Numbered from the stretch's first letter, positions 22,138 to 31,097 are shown. The stretch: 64,000 nucleotides of DNA from Streptococcus constellatus subsp. constellatus (GCF_023167545.1 NZ_AP014647.1:1837582-1901581), one strand, 5' to 3'. Numbers and translations are program-made. Notes: a model not told the origin generated them from the letters alone.

Positions 22138-23040
22138 ATGCATTGGGATATTGGCACAGTTTACAAGACGATTCGAAAATCAAAGGGAATCACCCAGCAA
22201 GAGATTTGCGGAGATTGGATTTCGCGCTCCAATCTTTCCAAGTTTGAAAGCAACCAATCCGTTCCCAGCTATGAAACCATGGAATTTCTGCTCCACCAGA
22301 TTGACATGAGCTTTGGGGAATTTGAATATATTTGTGATTACTATAAACCGCGGACAAGACAAGTGATTATCAATCAGATGTCCAATCATTTATCTACTTC
22401 AGATAGTACAGAATTGATTAAAATTGCTCAGCTTTGTAAAGAACACTTAAAAAAAGTTGAACATGATCTTCCTATCCAGCACATACTAGAGACCTTAAAT
22501 ATTATCATAGAAATCCGAAAAAATAGTTTTAGTGACCACTCTAGAGAATTAGCTGAAGCCATGTGGTCTGATCTTAAAAGGCGTGATATTTGGTACAAAA
22601 ACGACTTTAATATGCTAGGTGTGATTCTCTTTATTTTTCCTATTGAGACGCTTCAGGATATTACAGAAAAAATCTTAATTAACCTTGAAAAATACAAGGA
22701 TTACAAAAGCATCAAAAATGCCCAAGTTTCCTTGCTGCTCAACCTTTCTACTATCTATCTCTGTAATCAATTATTAGATGACTGCGAACACATCTCCGCT
22801 ATCGCCTTAGACTTAGCCAAACAACTCAAGCGCTATGATTTTCTCGGCTTTGCTCAAGTCCGTCTTGGAATCTGTCAAGCAAATGATGAACTAACACGGA
22901 AAGGGCTTAGTCTGTTGGAATTAACCGAAGAAACAAAATTGTTAGAAGATTTACAAGAAGAAGTCAAACAATATCGTGCTTCCTATTTCTCTCATATTTC
23001 ACATGGAATTTCAACCACTTCAATAGAAACGGAGAAGTAA
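22138..23040 (+). CDS. Rgg/MutR-family peptide-responsive regulator
   Basis: A 300-aa protein. Residues 1-65 form an Xre-type helix-turn-helix (GTVYKTIRKSKGITQQEICG, then SRSNLSKFESNQSVPS). The remaining about 230 residues are helical repeats typical of the Rgg/ComR pheromone-binding domain, with no truncation. AAGGAG precedes the ATG. The gene ends directly at the start of a HAD gene, so they are probably co-transcribed. The divergent 28-aa peptide is its likely ligand, and the four-Cys protein cluster its likely target. Confidence 0.88.
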   Translation: MHWDIGTVYKTIRKSKGITQQEICGDWISRSNLSKFESNQSVPSYETMEFLLHQIDMSFGEFEYICDYYKPRTRQVIINQMSNHLSTSDSTELIKIAQLCKEHLKKVEHDLPIQHILETLNIIIEIRKNSFSDHSRELAEAMWSDLKRRDIWYKNDFNMLGVILFIFPIETLQDITEKILINLEKYKDYKSIKNAQVSLLLNLSTIYLCNQLLDDCEHISAIALDLAKQLKRYDFLGFAQVRLGICQANDELTRKGLSLLELTEETKLLEDLQEEVKQYRASYFSHISHGISTTSIETEK

Positions 23041-23814
23041 ATGACTTACAACGGATTTGTATTTTTTGATATTGATGGTACTTTAGTAAATAGTCAGGGA
23101 CAAGTTCCGATAGAAAATAAAAGAGCCATTGCTCAACTACGAGCCAATGGCTTTCTTCCCATTGTCTGTACCGGACGTGGCCGCGGAGAAATGGGAACGG
23201 TTCTGGAAGACGCTGGGATTCATTCTGCCATTTTGCTAAACGGAATGGAAATTCTCTATGAGAAGCAATTCCTGTTTGAAGGACGGATTGCACAAAACAG
23301 CATTCTCAAGCTCCTGCAACTGGCAAAGGAAAATAAGCACGGCCTCGGTTTTTATTCACAAGGAGAAATGCGTGTGACAGCACTCAGTTCAACTGTTCAG
23401 CAGAATTTCCGTTATTTCCATCAAGACCTGCCCCAAGTTGGACCGACCATTTACCAAAACCAGCCTTGTCAGATGTTGCTCATTTTTAGTGAAGATCCCG
23501 AAAAAGACACTCAGTACCAAACAGAAGTCCCTGAACTGCACTTTTTCCGTAACAGCCCTTACTCGATAGACATCACGCCGCACGGTTGTAATAAAGGCTC
23601 TGGAATTCAGCACCTACTGACCTTATTAGCAGATGAAGCACCAACTTACGCATTCGGAGACGGACTCAATGACCTATCAATGTTTGAAAGAGCGGATTAT
23701 TCAATTGCAATGGGCAATAGCCAAGCAATCGTCAAAGAAGCAGCCACTTTCATCACGCGCTCTAATGATGAAAATGGCATTCCACACGCCCTTGCTCACT
23801 TTGGTTTAATTTAA
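23041..23814 (+). CDS. Cof-type HAD-IIB phosphatase
   Basis: A 257-aa protein. Motif I is FFDIDGTLVNS (residues 8-18), motif II the Thr in VCTGRGRG, and motif IV GDGLNDLSMFERADYSIAMG near residue 205. A type IIB cap lies between. It begins on the base after the rgg stop codon. Phosphatase activity on a small phosphorylated metabolite is expected; a link to the peptide system is positional only. Confidence 0.87.
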   Translation: MTYNGFVFFDIDGTLVNSQGQVPIENKRAIAQLRANGFLPIVCTGRGRGEMGTVLEDAGIHSAILLNGMEILYEKQFLFEGRIAQNSILKLLQLAKENKHGLGFYSQGEMRVTALSSTVQQNFRYFHQDLPQVGPTIYQNQPCQMLLIFSEDPEKDTQYQTEVPELHFFRNSPYSIDITPHGCNKGSGIQHLLTLLADEAPTYAFGDGLNDLSMFERADYSIAMGNSQAIVKEAATFITRSNDENGIPHALAHFGLI

Positions 23815-23850
23815 AAAGAAGCTCCTGTATTCGAGATACAAGAGCTTTTA
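23815..23850. terminator. Terminator between convergent genes
   Basis: AAGCTC-c-TGTAT pairs with ATACA-a-GAGCTT around TCGAG, with A and T runs outside. It serves yhgE on the minus strand and the HAD gene on the plus strand. Confidence 0.75.
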
Positions 23851-23852
23851 GA

Positions 23853-26525
23853 TTAGACTAATTCTTTTTTATTCGGATTGTAGACCAAGAAACCAAGACC
23901 GACAAAGAGCAGCAGAACAACTGTCATGAAGGCAACTTGTCCACCGACTTGCCCTGTTATCGAAATTGTTTGACGCAAAGCCGAAACAGAGTAACTCATT
24001 GGCAACCAAGGATTGATATTTTGGAAAATCTTATCCGTCAACGGAAGTGGGTAAGTCCCTGCACTAGAGGCTAGTTGCAACAATAACAAAATCAAGGAGG
24101 TGAAAGCACCAAGCTTAGTGTCCCACGTTACCAGAGCCGTCACCACCGCCATGAAGCACATGCTCGTTAAAAGAATGATTCCAAGCGTTGCCCATTCATG
24201 ATTGGCAGTCAAGCCAATCATGTGCACTGCACCATACACCAATAAACCTGCCAAGAGAGAAATAACGCCATTGACCTGAATACGTGCTTTCAGCCATTCC
24301 ATACGTGTCTCAGGTTTCTTACCAGAAGGCAACGTGTTAAAAATGATATTGGTTGAAATCGCTGCTACAAAAAGTGCCACAGAAATCATGTATGGAGCCA
24401 TACCGATACCATTTTTACCAACATGGTCTTTATCTATTTTCTTCGTTGTCAATGGATTTGCGAGAGCTTTAGCATTGGCTTTATTGGTTGTCACCATAGA
24501 TAATTGATTTTTGGCATCTGTCAAACCTGCTGTCAAGGCGTCCACACCCGACACAAGCCTTCCCAAATTAGACGTCATCATTGAACTACCATCCGCCAGC
24601 TTCGTAGAACCATCTGCTATTTTACCAGCACCATCAGACAACTTACCTACTCCTGACACTAGTGCCGCAGAATTGCTAACTAATTGATTGGCTCCTGCTG
24701 CCAATTTTGCCAAGCCTGCGTCAATTTGACCATTATTACCAGCTAATTGATTGGCTCCAGAAGCAACCTTTGCCATTCCAGATGTCAATTGACTGTTTTT
24801 ACTAGCTAAAACCTTAGAACCTGAACTAATTTTCGCCATGCTAGATGTTAGTTGCTCGTTATGACTAGATAAGGTGTTAGCTCCTGCCGTAATTTGAGCC
24901 ACTCCATTTGTATAGTCTGTCACACCTTTCACCAATCGACCAGCACCCGTTGCTAAACTCCTTTGCAATTGGTCAACTCCTGCTGCCACTTGACTAGCAC
25001 CCGTAGTCGATTGTTGTAATGCCGCAAGAATGCTTTCTTGAGATTGTTGTGCACTCGTTTGGAGACTTGAAAGAGCACCTTTGGCTTGTTCGATGACAGC
25101 GATGCTTTGTTGGTTAGAAGATTGATCTGGCAAATTTTCCACTTGCGCCTTGAGCGCTTGAATCGTTGTCAACATCTTTGTCACGGCTGTAGAAGTTTGG
25201 CTTGGAGCTTGTGAAATAGCGGTATTGATTTCTGCTTGTTCACTAGCACTTAATTTTTGATAAGCAGCTGTAGCAGCTACGTTATTTGTAATCGTAGCCT
25301 TATCTGTCGCAACACTATTGACAAGCATATTTGCAGTTGTTTCCATATCATTCAAAGCAGTTGTCATGCTCGCTTTAGCAGCTGACAAGTCTGAACCTGT
25401 TGACAGAGCAGTTTGAACAGCAGTTAAACCTGTTTGCAAAGCTTGTAGTTTTTGAACTTGCTCAGCTGTCATACCAGATTGTTTAACAGTCGCCATCAAA
25501 GTGTTCAGACCCGTAGCTAGTTGATGCGCACCGCTTGATAATTTTTGAATTTCCTCATTAGAAGCAGTTAATTGATTGACTCCTGCCAATAAATTTTTTG
25601 ATTGATCATTTAATTGATTGGCACCACCTGCAAGATTTGCCACGCCATTAGTATAGTCGCTTAAGCCATCTGAAAATTGTTCTGAACCGTCCGCTAACTG
25701 ACCAACAGCATTTGTATAGTCTGTCAACCCTTTTGATAATGTTGTTGAGCCAGAAGCTAATTGACCGACACCTGATGTATAAGCTGAAAGGCGTGTTGAC
25801 AAGGTACCAATCCCGTCTGACAACTGACGCACACCAAGAGTATACGTTCCCAAACCTGTCGTTAATGTATTAGCACCATCCGCAAACGTCATACTAGAAC
25901 TAGATAAAGTCTGTAAATTATCTGTCAAGGTTTGACTACCCTCTTTCAATTGTTGACCACCAGAAGCGAGTTGACCACTACCAGAAGCAGCTGTTGTCAT
26001 ACCTTTTCTCAATTTATTCATACTCTTAAAAAGAGAAGTCATATACGTATTGGTCACATTGTTTGCGACAGTTTGTTGAAGTCGCGTCATAGCCGAATCA
26101 CTCATCTTACTAGCAATAAAGCTATGTCCACTAGACGTTTGATAATCAATCTGCATTTTTTGTGGCTTATTATCCAGAATACTAGCTGCCTTTTGGGATA
26201 AATCACTCGGAAGCGTGATAATCATATAATAATCACCCTTCTCCAAACCTTTCTTTGCCTTTGCTTCAGATACAAAATGAAAATCTAAAGCATCATTCTT
26301 TTTAAGGCTTTTCACCATATCATCCCCAACAGACAACGTGTTACTGTTAAATCTTGCATGTTGATCCTTATTCACCACTGCTACTGGTAATTCCGATACT
26401 TTTCCATAAGGATTCCACATTGAACTCAAAAAAATAACATTATAAAGAGCCGGAATCAAGGAAACACCAATCATGACAATAATGAAGAGTGGTTTTTTAA
26501 AAATTGCTTTCCATTCGTTGAACAT
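23853..26525 (-). CDS. yhgE: YhgE/Pip-family membrane protein
   Basis: An 890-aa protein. One N-terminal helix (about residues 12-33) leads to a large extracellular part, and five or so C-terminal helices (about 710-880) resemble an ABC-2 permease. The middle (about 180-690) is built of repeats of about 22-28 residues with phrases like LSDGIGTLSTRLSAYTSGVG, QLASGSTTLSKGL and GANQLAGNNGQIDAGLAKLA, which should form long coiled coils. Relatives include Lactococcus Pip (phage receptor) and EsaA-like proteins. A divergent TetR gene with matching operators is probably its repressor. Confidence 0.88.
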   Translation of the reverse strand: MFNEWKAIFKKPLFIIVMIGVSLIPALYNVIFLSSMWNPYGKVSELPVAVVNKDQHARFNSNTLSVGDDMVKSLKKNDALDFHFVSEAKAKKGLEKGDYYMIITLPSDLSQKAASILDNKPQKMQIDYQTSSGHSFIASKMSDSAMTRLQQTVANNVTNTYMTSLFKSMNKLRKGMTTAASGSGQLASGGQQLKEGSQTLTDNLQTLSSSSMTFADGANTLTTGLGTYTLGVRQLSDGIGTLSTRLSAYTSGVGQLASGSTTLSKGLTDYTNAVGQLADGSEQFSDGLSDYTNGVANLAGGANQLNDQSKNLLAGVNQLTASNEEIQKLSSGAHQLATGLNTLMATVKQSGMTAEQVQKLQALQTGLTAVQTALSTGSDLSAAKASMTTALNDMETTANMLVNSVATDKATITNNVAATAAYQKLSASEQAEINTAISQAPSQTSTAVTKMLTTIQALKAQVENLPDQSSNQQSIAVIEQAKGALSSLQTSAQQSQESILAALQQSTTGASQVAAGVDQLQRSLATGAGRLVKGVTDYTNGVAQITAGANTLSSHNEQLTSSMAKISSGSKVLASKNSQLTSGMAKVASGANQLAGNNGQIDAGLAKLAAGANQLVSNSAALVSGVGKLSDGAGKIADGSTKLADGSSMMTSNLGRLVSGVDALTAGLTDAKNQLSMVTTNKANAKALANPLTTKKIDKDHVGKNGIGMAPYMISVALFVAAISTNIIFNTLPSGKKPETRMEWLKARIQVNGVISLLAGLLVYGAVHMIGLTANHEWATLGIILLTSMCFMAVVTALVTWDTKLGAFTSLILLLLQLASSAGTYPLPLTDKIFQNINPWLPMSYSVSALRQTISITGQVGGQVAFMTVVLLLFVGLGFLVYNPNKKELV

Positions 26526-26538
26526 TTTTTCTCCTCTA

Positions 26539-26559
26539 TCTTAGACACTCTGTATAAAA
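26539..26559. promoter_or_regulatory. TetR operator A
   Basis: TTAGACA-CTC-TGTATAAAA; the right half matches the perfect site at 26656-26676. It lies just upstream of the yhgE start. Confidence 0.5.
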
Positions 26560-26578
26560 ATTTTAATTTTTGAAATAT

Positions 26579-26599
26579 TTTTATACACATTGTCTAAAT
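26579..26599. promoter_or_regulatory. TetR operator B
   Basis: TTTTATACA-CAT-TGTCTAA; the left half matches the consensus. Its centre is 40 bases from that of site A and it overlaps the divergent promoter region. Confidence 0.5.
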
Positions 26600-26605
26600 A
26601 TTTGA

Positions 26606-26611
26606 TATAAT
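26606..26611 (+). promoter_or_regulatory. Extended -10 of the divergent TetR gene
   Basis: TTTGATATAAT contains TGATATAAT with the hexamer at 26606-26611. Operator B is immediately upstream and operator C downstream, so bound repressor would block it. Confidence 0.5.
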
Positions 26612-26655
26612 AGATTATACAGTTTCTGAAATTTTTCACAAGAGAAAAAATTCAT

Positions 26656-26676
26656 TTTTATACATGTTGTATAAAA
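26656..26676. promoter_or_regulatory. TetR operator C
   Basis: TTTTATACA-TGT-TGTATAAAA is a perfect 9-bp dyad with a 3-base centre, in the leader of the TetR gene. Confidence 0.65.
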
Positions 26677-26698
26677 TTGTTCAAAAGAGGAAAGGCAT

Positions 26699-27232
26699 AT
26701 GGTAGAAAGTAACAAACGTCAAAAAACGAAAATGATTATTGAAAATGCAATGGTCGATCTGCTTAAACACGAATCATTCGATCAGATTAGCACTGTCAAG
26801 TTGACAAAAACGGCCGGTATCAGTCGCAGCAGTTTTTATACACACTATAAAGATAAATATGATATGATTGAGCATTATCAACAGAAACTTTTCCATAAGT
26901 TAGAATACATTTTTGAGAAGTATGCTCAAGACAAGCGTAGCGCGATTATAGAAGTTTTTGATTTCCTTACACGCGAATCCCTCCTTTCTGCTTTGTTAAC
27001 AGAAAACGGAACAAAAGAAATCCAAACATTTTTACGTCATAAATTTCAAATTATGCTGGCTGAAGACCTACAAGAGCGCTTTAGTAGTAAACTACTAAGT
27101 CAAGTGGAGAAAGAATATAGCTATGTTTACCTGACAAACGCCTTTTTTGGGGTTTGTCAAATGTGGATTGCTAGAGGGAAAAAAGAGAGCCCTGAACAAA
27201 TGGCAGATTTTCTTTTAAAAATGTTGGATTAG
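26699..27232 (+). CDS. TetR-family regulator, probable repressor of yhgE
   Basis: A 177-aa protein. Residues 8-58 are the TetR DNA-binding domain (AMVDLLKHESFDQISTVKLT, then AGISRSSFYTHYKDKYDMIE). The rest is helical and resembles the TetR_C_8-type regulators that often neighbour YhgE/Pip genes. The ATG follows GAGGAAAGG. Three copies of TTTTATACA-N3-TGTATAAAA in the intergenic region predict autoregulation and control of yhgE. Confidence 0.87.
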   Translation: MVESNKRQKTKMIIENAMVDLLKHESFDQISTVKLTKTAGISRSSFYTHYKDKYDMIEHYQQKLFHKLEYIFEKYAQDKRSAIIEVFDFLTRESLLSALLTENGTKEIQTFLRHKFQIMLAEDLQERFSSKLLSQVEKEYSYVYLTNAFFGVCQMWIARGKKESPEQMADFLLKMLD

Positions 27233-27363
27233 AAGATAATTCTATTTTGCTACTATCAAGATTATTCAAATATTAACGAATAAAGCCATTTAGTGTTAAA
27301 ATGTGAAAAACTTCAAGACAAAAATGCTCATCACTTTTAAAACTAGAAAAGAGAAAACGAATT

Positions 27364-27417
27364 TGAACTGCACCCCAAAAGTTAGACAGAAAAAATCTAA
27401 CTTTTTTGAGGTCAGTA
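27364..27417. repeat. Remnant of an insertion-sequence end
   Basis: TGAACTGCACCCCAAAAGTT followed by AGACA resembles a terminal repeat of streptococcal IS3-family elements. It is followed after a few bases by the reverse half (TCTAACTTTTTTGAGGTCAGT), so both ends of an IS may be joined with the interior lost, or the piece may be a small non-autonomous element. No transposase reading frame remains. Confidence 0.45.
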
Positions 27418-27455
27418 CATTTGTTTTCTCTTTTTTGATATTTTCAATGAGTCAT

Positions 27456-27485
27456 AAAAAAGAAGCTGGGAGTCTTCCCAACTTC
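27456..27485 (-). terminator. rpsD terminator
   Basis: On the minus strand GAAGTTGGGA pairs with TCCCAGCTTC, followed by six T. It lies 15 bases after the rpsD stop. Confidence 0.8.
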
Positions 27486-27499
27486 GGATAAGTCTTAGA

Positions 27500-28111
27500 T
27501 TAAAGTTGTTTGTTGTAGTATTCAACGACAAGCGCTTCATTGATTTCTGGGTTGATTTCGTCGCGCTCTGGCAAACGAGTTAATGAACCTTCCAATTTGT
27601 CAGCATCAAACGATACGAATGCCGGACGTCCAAGAGTTGCTTCAACCGCTTCAAGAATTGCAGGTACTTTCAATGATTTTTCACGAACTGAAATCACTTG
27701 ACCTGGGATTACGCGGTATGATGGGATATCAACGCGTTTTCCATCAACAAGGATATGACCGTGGTTTACGAATTGACGAGCTTGACGACGAGTAGTTGCA
27801 AGTCCAAGACGATAAACAACATTATCCAAGCGACGTTCCAAAAGAAGCATGAAGTTGAAACCAAGGATTCCACCTTTGATTTTAGTAGCTTGTACGAACA
27901 AGTTACGGAATTGTTTTTCACCTACACCGTAAGTGAAACGAAGTTTTTGTTTTTCAGCCAATTGCAAACCGTATTCTGACAATTTGCTACGGTTGTTTGG
28001 CCCATGTTGACCAGGTACATAGTTACGGCGAGCCAATTCTTTACCTGTACCAGTAAGAGAAAGACCCAAACGACGAGCTTGTTTCCAAGATGGTCCTGTA
28101 TAACGTGACAT
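27500..28111 (-). CDS. rpsD: 30S ribosomal protein S4
   Basis: A 203-aa primary 16S rRNA-binding protein of the small subunit. Landmarks: [39 protein letters not shown], and the S4 RNA-binding domain at about residues 93-155 ([20 protein letters not shown], then [16 protein letters not shown]). This is the zinc-free form without N-terminal Cys. It is transcribed alone with a leader of about 150 bases that may mediate feedback by S4. Confidence 0.98.
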   Translation of the reverse strand: MSRYTGPSWKQARRLGLSLTGTGKELARRNYVPGQHGPNNRSKLSEYGLQLAEKQKLRFTYGVGEKQFRNLFVQATKIKGGILGFNFMLLLERRLDNVVYRLGLATTRRQARQFVNHGHILVDGKRVDIPSYRVIPGQVISVREKSLKVPAILEAVEATLGRPAFVSFDADKLEGSLTRLPERDEINPEINEALVVEYYNKQL

Positions 28112-28260
28112 AAAAATGTCCTCCTATAAAGTATTTTTGAGGAAATAGTCACTTAGAAAGCCCTGATTCGTGCAGAACATTTTCGCCTAAACAGCCAAGG
28201 CTACTTTTATAGCTATGTTCTGTTGACGAGCTTCATGCTCTCCTGCTGCTATTTCACACA
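28112..28260 (-). promoter_or_regulatory. Long structured leader of rpsD
   Basis: About 150 untranslated bases precede the ATG, ending with AGGAGG. In Firmicutes rpsD leaders bind S4 for autoregulation, so a leader element is likely. I did not derive its fold; short complementary stretches such as TAGCTATAAAAGTAGCC are visible. Confidence 0.4.
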
Positions 28261-28266
28261 AAAGCC

Positions 28267-28295
28267 ATTATATCAAAAAAAATCCTATCTGTAAA
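28267..28295 (-). promoter_or_regulatory. rpsD promoter
   Basis: Minus strand TTTACA (28290-28295), 17 bases, TATAAT (28267-28272) within TGATATAAT. A small hairpin ending the upstream HAD gene (AAATCC...GGATTT then T run) overlaps the spacer. Confidence 0.65.
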
Positions 28296-28311
28296 GACGG
28301 ATTTTGTCAGA

Positions 28312-28944
28312 TTATTTCTTTCTATGGAAAGAACCTTTCTTTTTCAATAATTCCTCTATCGCAATTATATTTTGCCGTTCAGATGTTGCTAAAATAGTTT
28401 CAAACCCCAGACTTTTAGCAGTATCTAGATTAACCTGTAGATCATCTATAAACACACATTGACTAGCTTGCAATGTATACTGGGTCAGTAATTTTTGATA
28501 GATACTTTTATCTGGTTTTGCACATCCTACTTCATAAGAAAGGATTTTCCCCGTCAATACTTTTGTCATTGGTAATAAACCGGCATTTTCAACTATATAA
28601 AAGATCTCACTGGTAGTAGATAAAATATAAATACTATACCCCATCTGAACCCATTCAAAAATTTTCTCTTGTAGCTGATAATAGCTATCTATTACCTCAT
28701 ACCAACGAGTAAAAACAGCTTCAACAGTAGGAGCATACGAACCGTCTAGCAATTTTTGAGCTTTCCGAATGGCTTGTTTCAAGCTTAATTCTCCAATATC
28801 CGTCTGAGCCCAAATTCCCGAGTCAAAAACAGCCGTTTTGACACGCTTACGATCTTCTTCATCCTCTACGAAAGCAGCTAAAATCTTAGCAGGGTTCCAT
28901 TCAATTAAAACATTGCCAAAATCAAAAATTAGATTTTTAATCAT
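28312..28944 (-). CDS. HAD-IA family hydrolase
   Basis: A 210-aa protein. Motif I is IFDFGNVLIEW (Asp8), where the second Asp is Gly as in many FDxGxV/L members. Motif II is the Ser/Thr in YILSTTSE, motif III the Lys in GCAKPDKSIYQ, and motif IV CVFIDDLQVNLDTAKSLGF. It resembles YihX/2-haloacid dehalogenase-like phosphatases. It is the last gene of the gdpP-rplI-dnaB-veg stretch on the minus strand, 38 bases after veg. Confidence 0.85.
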   Translation of the reverse strand: MIKNLIFDFGNVLIEWNPAKILAAFVEDEEDRKRVKTAVFDSGIWAQTDIGELSLKQAIRKAQKLLDGSYAPTVEAVFTRWYEVIDSYYQLQEKIFEWVQMGYSIYILSTTSEIFYIVENAGLLPMTKVLTGKILSYEVGCAKPDKSIYQKLLTQYTLQASQCVFIDDLQVNLDTAKSLGFETILATSERQNIIAIEELLKKKGSFHRKK

Positions 28945-28982
28945 TTCTTACTCCAGCCGCATTACATTAAAATAAATTTATC

Positions 28983-29255
28983 TTAATCTAAATACCGAAT
29001 CAAGTTTTTCTCTGTTAAAATATCCGAATAAGTATAGGATTCGACGTAAGTATTTTCAATTTCACCTGGATTACTACTATTGTTGGTATATTCAACGATA
29101 AACAAAGAAGGATAGACTTCGATTAAACGACCTTGCTTATTTTTTTGACGTTTACGACCGTTTTCAAGAGTCATTTCTACCATTTTTCCTTCATGGGCCT
29201 TGATTTCTTCTTTAATTTTTCTCATTTTTGCAACATCTGTAAATGCATCACTCAT
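28983..29255 (-). CDS. veg: Veg-family protein
   Basis: A 90-aa small protein. SDAFTDVAKMRKIKEEIKAH opens the helical region, and GRKRQKNKQGRLIEVYPSLF with FIVEY forms the SH3-like strand set seen in the Veg family (DUF1021). In Bacillus Veg affects biofilm gene control through SinR; the streptococcal role is not settled. It follows dnaB by 3 bases, so it shares its transcript. Confidence 0.85.
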   Translation of the reverse strand: MSDAFTDVAKMRKIKEEIKAHEGKMVEMTLENGRKRQKNKQGRLIEVYPSLFIVEYTNNSSNPGEIENTYVESYTYSDILTEKNLIRYLD

Positions 29256-29258
29256 TAT

Positions 29259-30611
29259 CTATTCCTCTCTCTTAGAAATACTTGAAAACTTATTGTATTC
29301 TTTTTGAAAAATCAATTCCACCGTACCACGTGCACCGCTACGGTTCTTTTCGATAATCACTTCGACTTTGTTGTTTGGAATCCCTTCAGTTTCTTCACCG
29401 CCCCGTTCATAATAGTCATCGCGGTAAAGAAAAGCTACAATATCTGCATCCTGCTCAATTGAACCAGACTCACGAATATCTGACAAAACTGGTCTCTTAT
29501 CCTGACGTTGCTCCACACTACGCGAAAGCTGGCTCAGCGCAATAACAGGCACTTTCAACTCTTTTGCTAAAATCTTTAATTGACGAGAAATTTCAGAAAC
29601 TTCCTGTTGACGATTTTCTCGACCAGTCCCTGTAATTAATTGCAAGTAATCAATTAAAATCAAGCCAAGATTTCCTGTTTCTTGCGCTAATTTTCGAGCA
29701 CGTGAACGAATCTCTGTAATCCGAATTCCTGGTGTATCGTCAATGTAAATGCTAGCTTCTGCTAAATTTCCTTGTGCAATCGCATACTTGCTCCATTCTT
29801 CATCTGTCAATTGTCCCGTTCGAATTGAATGCGATTCAATCAAACCCTCAGCCGCCAACATCCGGTCTACTAAGCTCTCGGCACCCATTTCTAGAGAAAA
29901 AATAGCAACTGTTTTATCTAGCTTGGTTCCAATATTTTGTGCAATATTGAGGGCAAAAGCAGTCTTACCAACCGCAGGACGAGCTGCCACAATGATGAGC
30001 TCTTCTTCATGGAGACCAGTCGTCATATGATCTAAATCTTGATAACCTGTCGCAATCCCTGTAATATCAGAAGTTTGTTGGGAGCGTGTTTCCAAACTAC
30101 CGAAATTAAGATTCAAAATCTCTTTGATATTTTTAAAACCACTTCGACTAGCATTTTCACTAACATCAATTAACGCTTTTTCCGCTCCAGCAATGATTTC
30201 ATCTGCAGGACTAGCACCATCATAAGCTAGGTTGATAGAGTCTGTCAAACGTGAAATTAACCGCCGCAGAACAGCCTTCTCTGCTACAATTTTAGCATAA
30301 TATTCAGCATTGGCAGAAGTCGGCACTGAATTTACAACTTCAACCAAGTAAGACAAACCACCAATGTTTTGCAAATCACCCTGACTGTCTAAAATATTAC
30401 GAACAGTCGTTGCATCAATGGCATCACCTCGATCTGCCAAATCAATCATCGCTTTAAAAATTAAGCGATTGGCATATTTAAAGAAGTCGTTTGGCTCGAT
30501 ATATTCACGAACAAAAACTAGCTTACTCTCATCAATAAAAATCGCACCTAAAACAGATTGTTCTGCCAAAATGTCTTGCGGCTGTACTCGCAATTCATCA
30601 ATATCTGCCAT
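29259..30611 (-). CDS. dnaB: Replicative DNA helicase
   Basis: A 450-aa hexameric 5'-3' helicase of the replication fork (DnaB of E. coli; DnaC of Bacillus). The N-terminal domain (about residues 1-150) starts RVQPQDILAEQSVLGAIFID. The RecA-like core has Walker A AARPAVGKTAFALNIA (about 210-225), Walker B LGLILIDYLQLITG, and SQLSRSVEQRQDKRPVLSDI with the arginine finger region. It lies between rplI and veg, the usual streptococcal order. Confidence 0.97.
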   Translation of the reverse strand: MADIDELRVQPQDILAEQSVLGAIFIDESKLVFVREYIEPNDFFKYANRLIFKAMIDLADRGDAIDATTVRNILDSQGDLQNIGGLSYLVEVVNSVPTSANAEYYAKIVAEKAVLRRLISRLTDSINLAYDGASPADEIIAGAEKALIDVSENASRSGFKNIKEILNLNFGSLETRSQQTSDITGIATGYQDLDHMTTGLHEEELIIVAARPAVGKTAFALNIAQNIGTKLDKTVAIFSLEMGAESLVDRMLAAEGLIESHSIRTGQLTDEEWSKYAIAQGNLAEASIYIDDTPGIRITEIRSRARKLAQETGNLGLILIDYLQLITGTGRENRQQEVSEISRQLKILAKELKVPVIALSQLSRSVEQRQDKRPVLSDIRESGSIEQDADIVAFLYRDDYYERGGEETEGIPNNKVEVIIEKNRSGARGTVELIFQKEYNKFSSISKREE

Positions 30612-30644
30612 AAGACCTCCTCTCTCAAAAAATAATCTTCTTTA

Positions 30645-31097
30645 TTAGCCTTCTTTTACACGTAAATTGATAACGCTAGTCACATCTTGATAAATTTTCA
30701 CTGGCACATCAATCAAGCCAACAGAACGAATAGGATTCTTGACTTGAATCAATCGTTTATCAATCTTAATTCCAAATTGCTTTTGTAATTCTTCAGCAAT
30801 TTTTTTATTGGTAATAGAACCAAAAGTACGTCCATCTGGTCCTACTTTTTCAGTAAATTCAACAATTGTATTTTCTGCTTCCAGCTTTTCCTTAATAGCT
30901 TGTGCTTCAGCTAACATTTCTGCATGCGCTTTTTCTTCTGATTTTTGTTTACCACGAAGTTCACCAATAGCTGCAGCAGTTGCTTCCTTTGCAAGATTTT
31001 TTTTAATCAAAAAGTTCTGTGCATAACCAGTTGGCACCTCTTTAATCTCGCCTTTTTTCCCTTTTCCTTTAACATCTGCTAAAAAAATTACTTTCAT
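30645..31097 (-). CDS. rplI: 50S ribosomal protein L9
   Basis: A 150-aa protein. The N-terminal RNA-binding domain has the signature [20 protein letters not shown] and [14 protein letters not shown] long helix of about 30 residues connects to the C-terminal domain ([16 protein letters not shown]). Its start overlaps the gdpP stop by 4 bases, giving translational coupling. Confidence 0.97.
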   Translation of the reverse strand: MKVIFLADVKGKGKKGEIKEVPTGYAQNFLIKKNLAKEATAAAIGELRGKQKSEEKAHAEMLAEAQAIKEKLEAENTIVEFTEKVGPDGRTFGSITNKKIAEELQKQFGIKIDKRLIQVKNPIRSVGLIDVPVKIYQDVTSVINLRVKEG

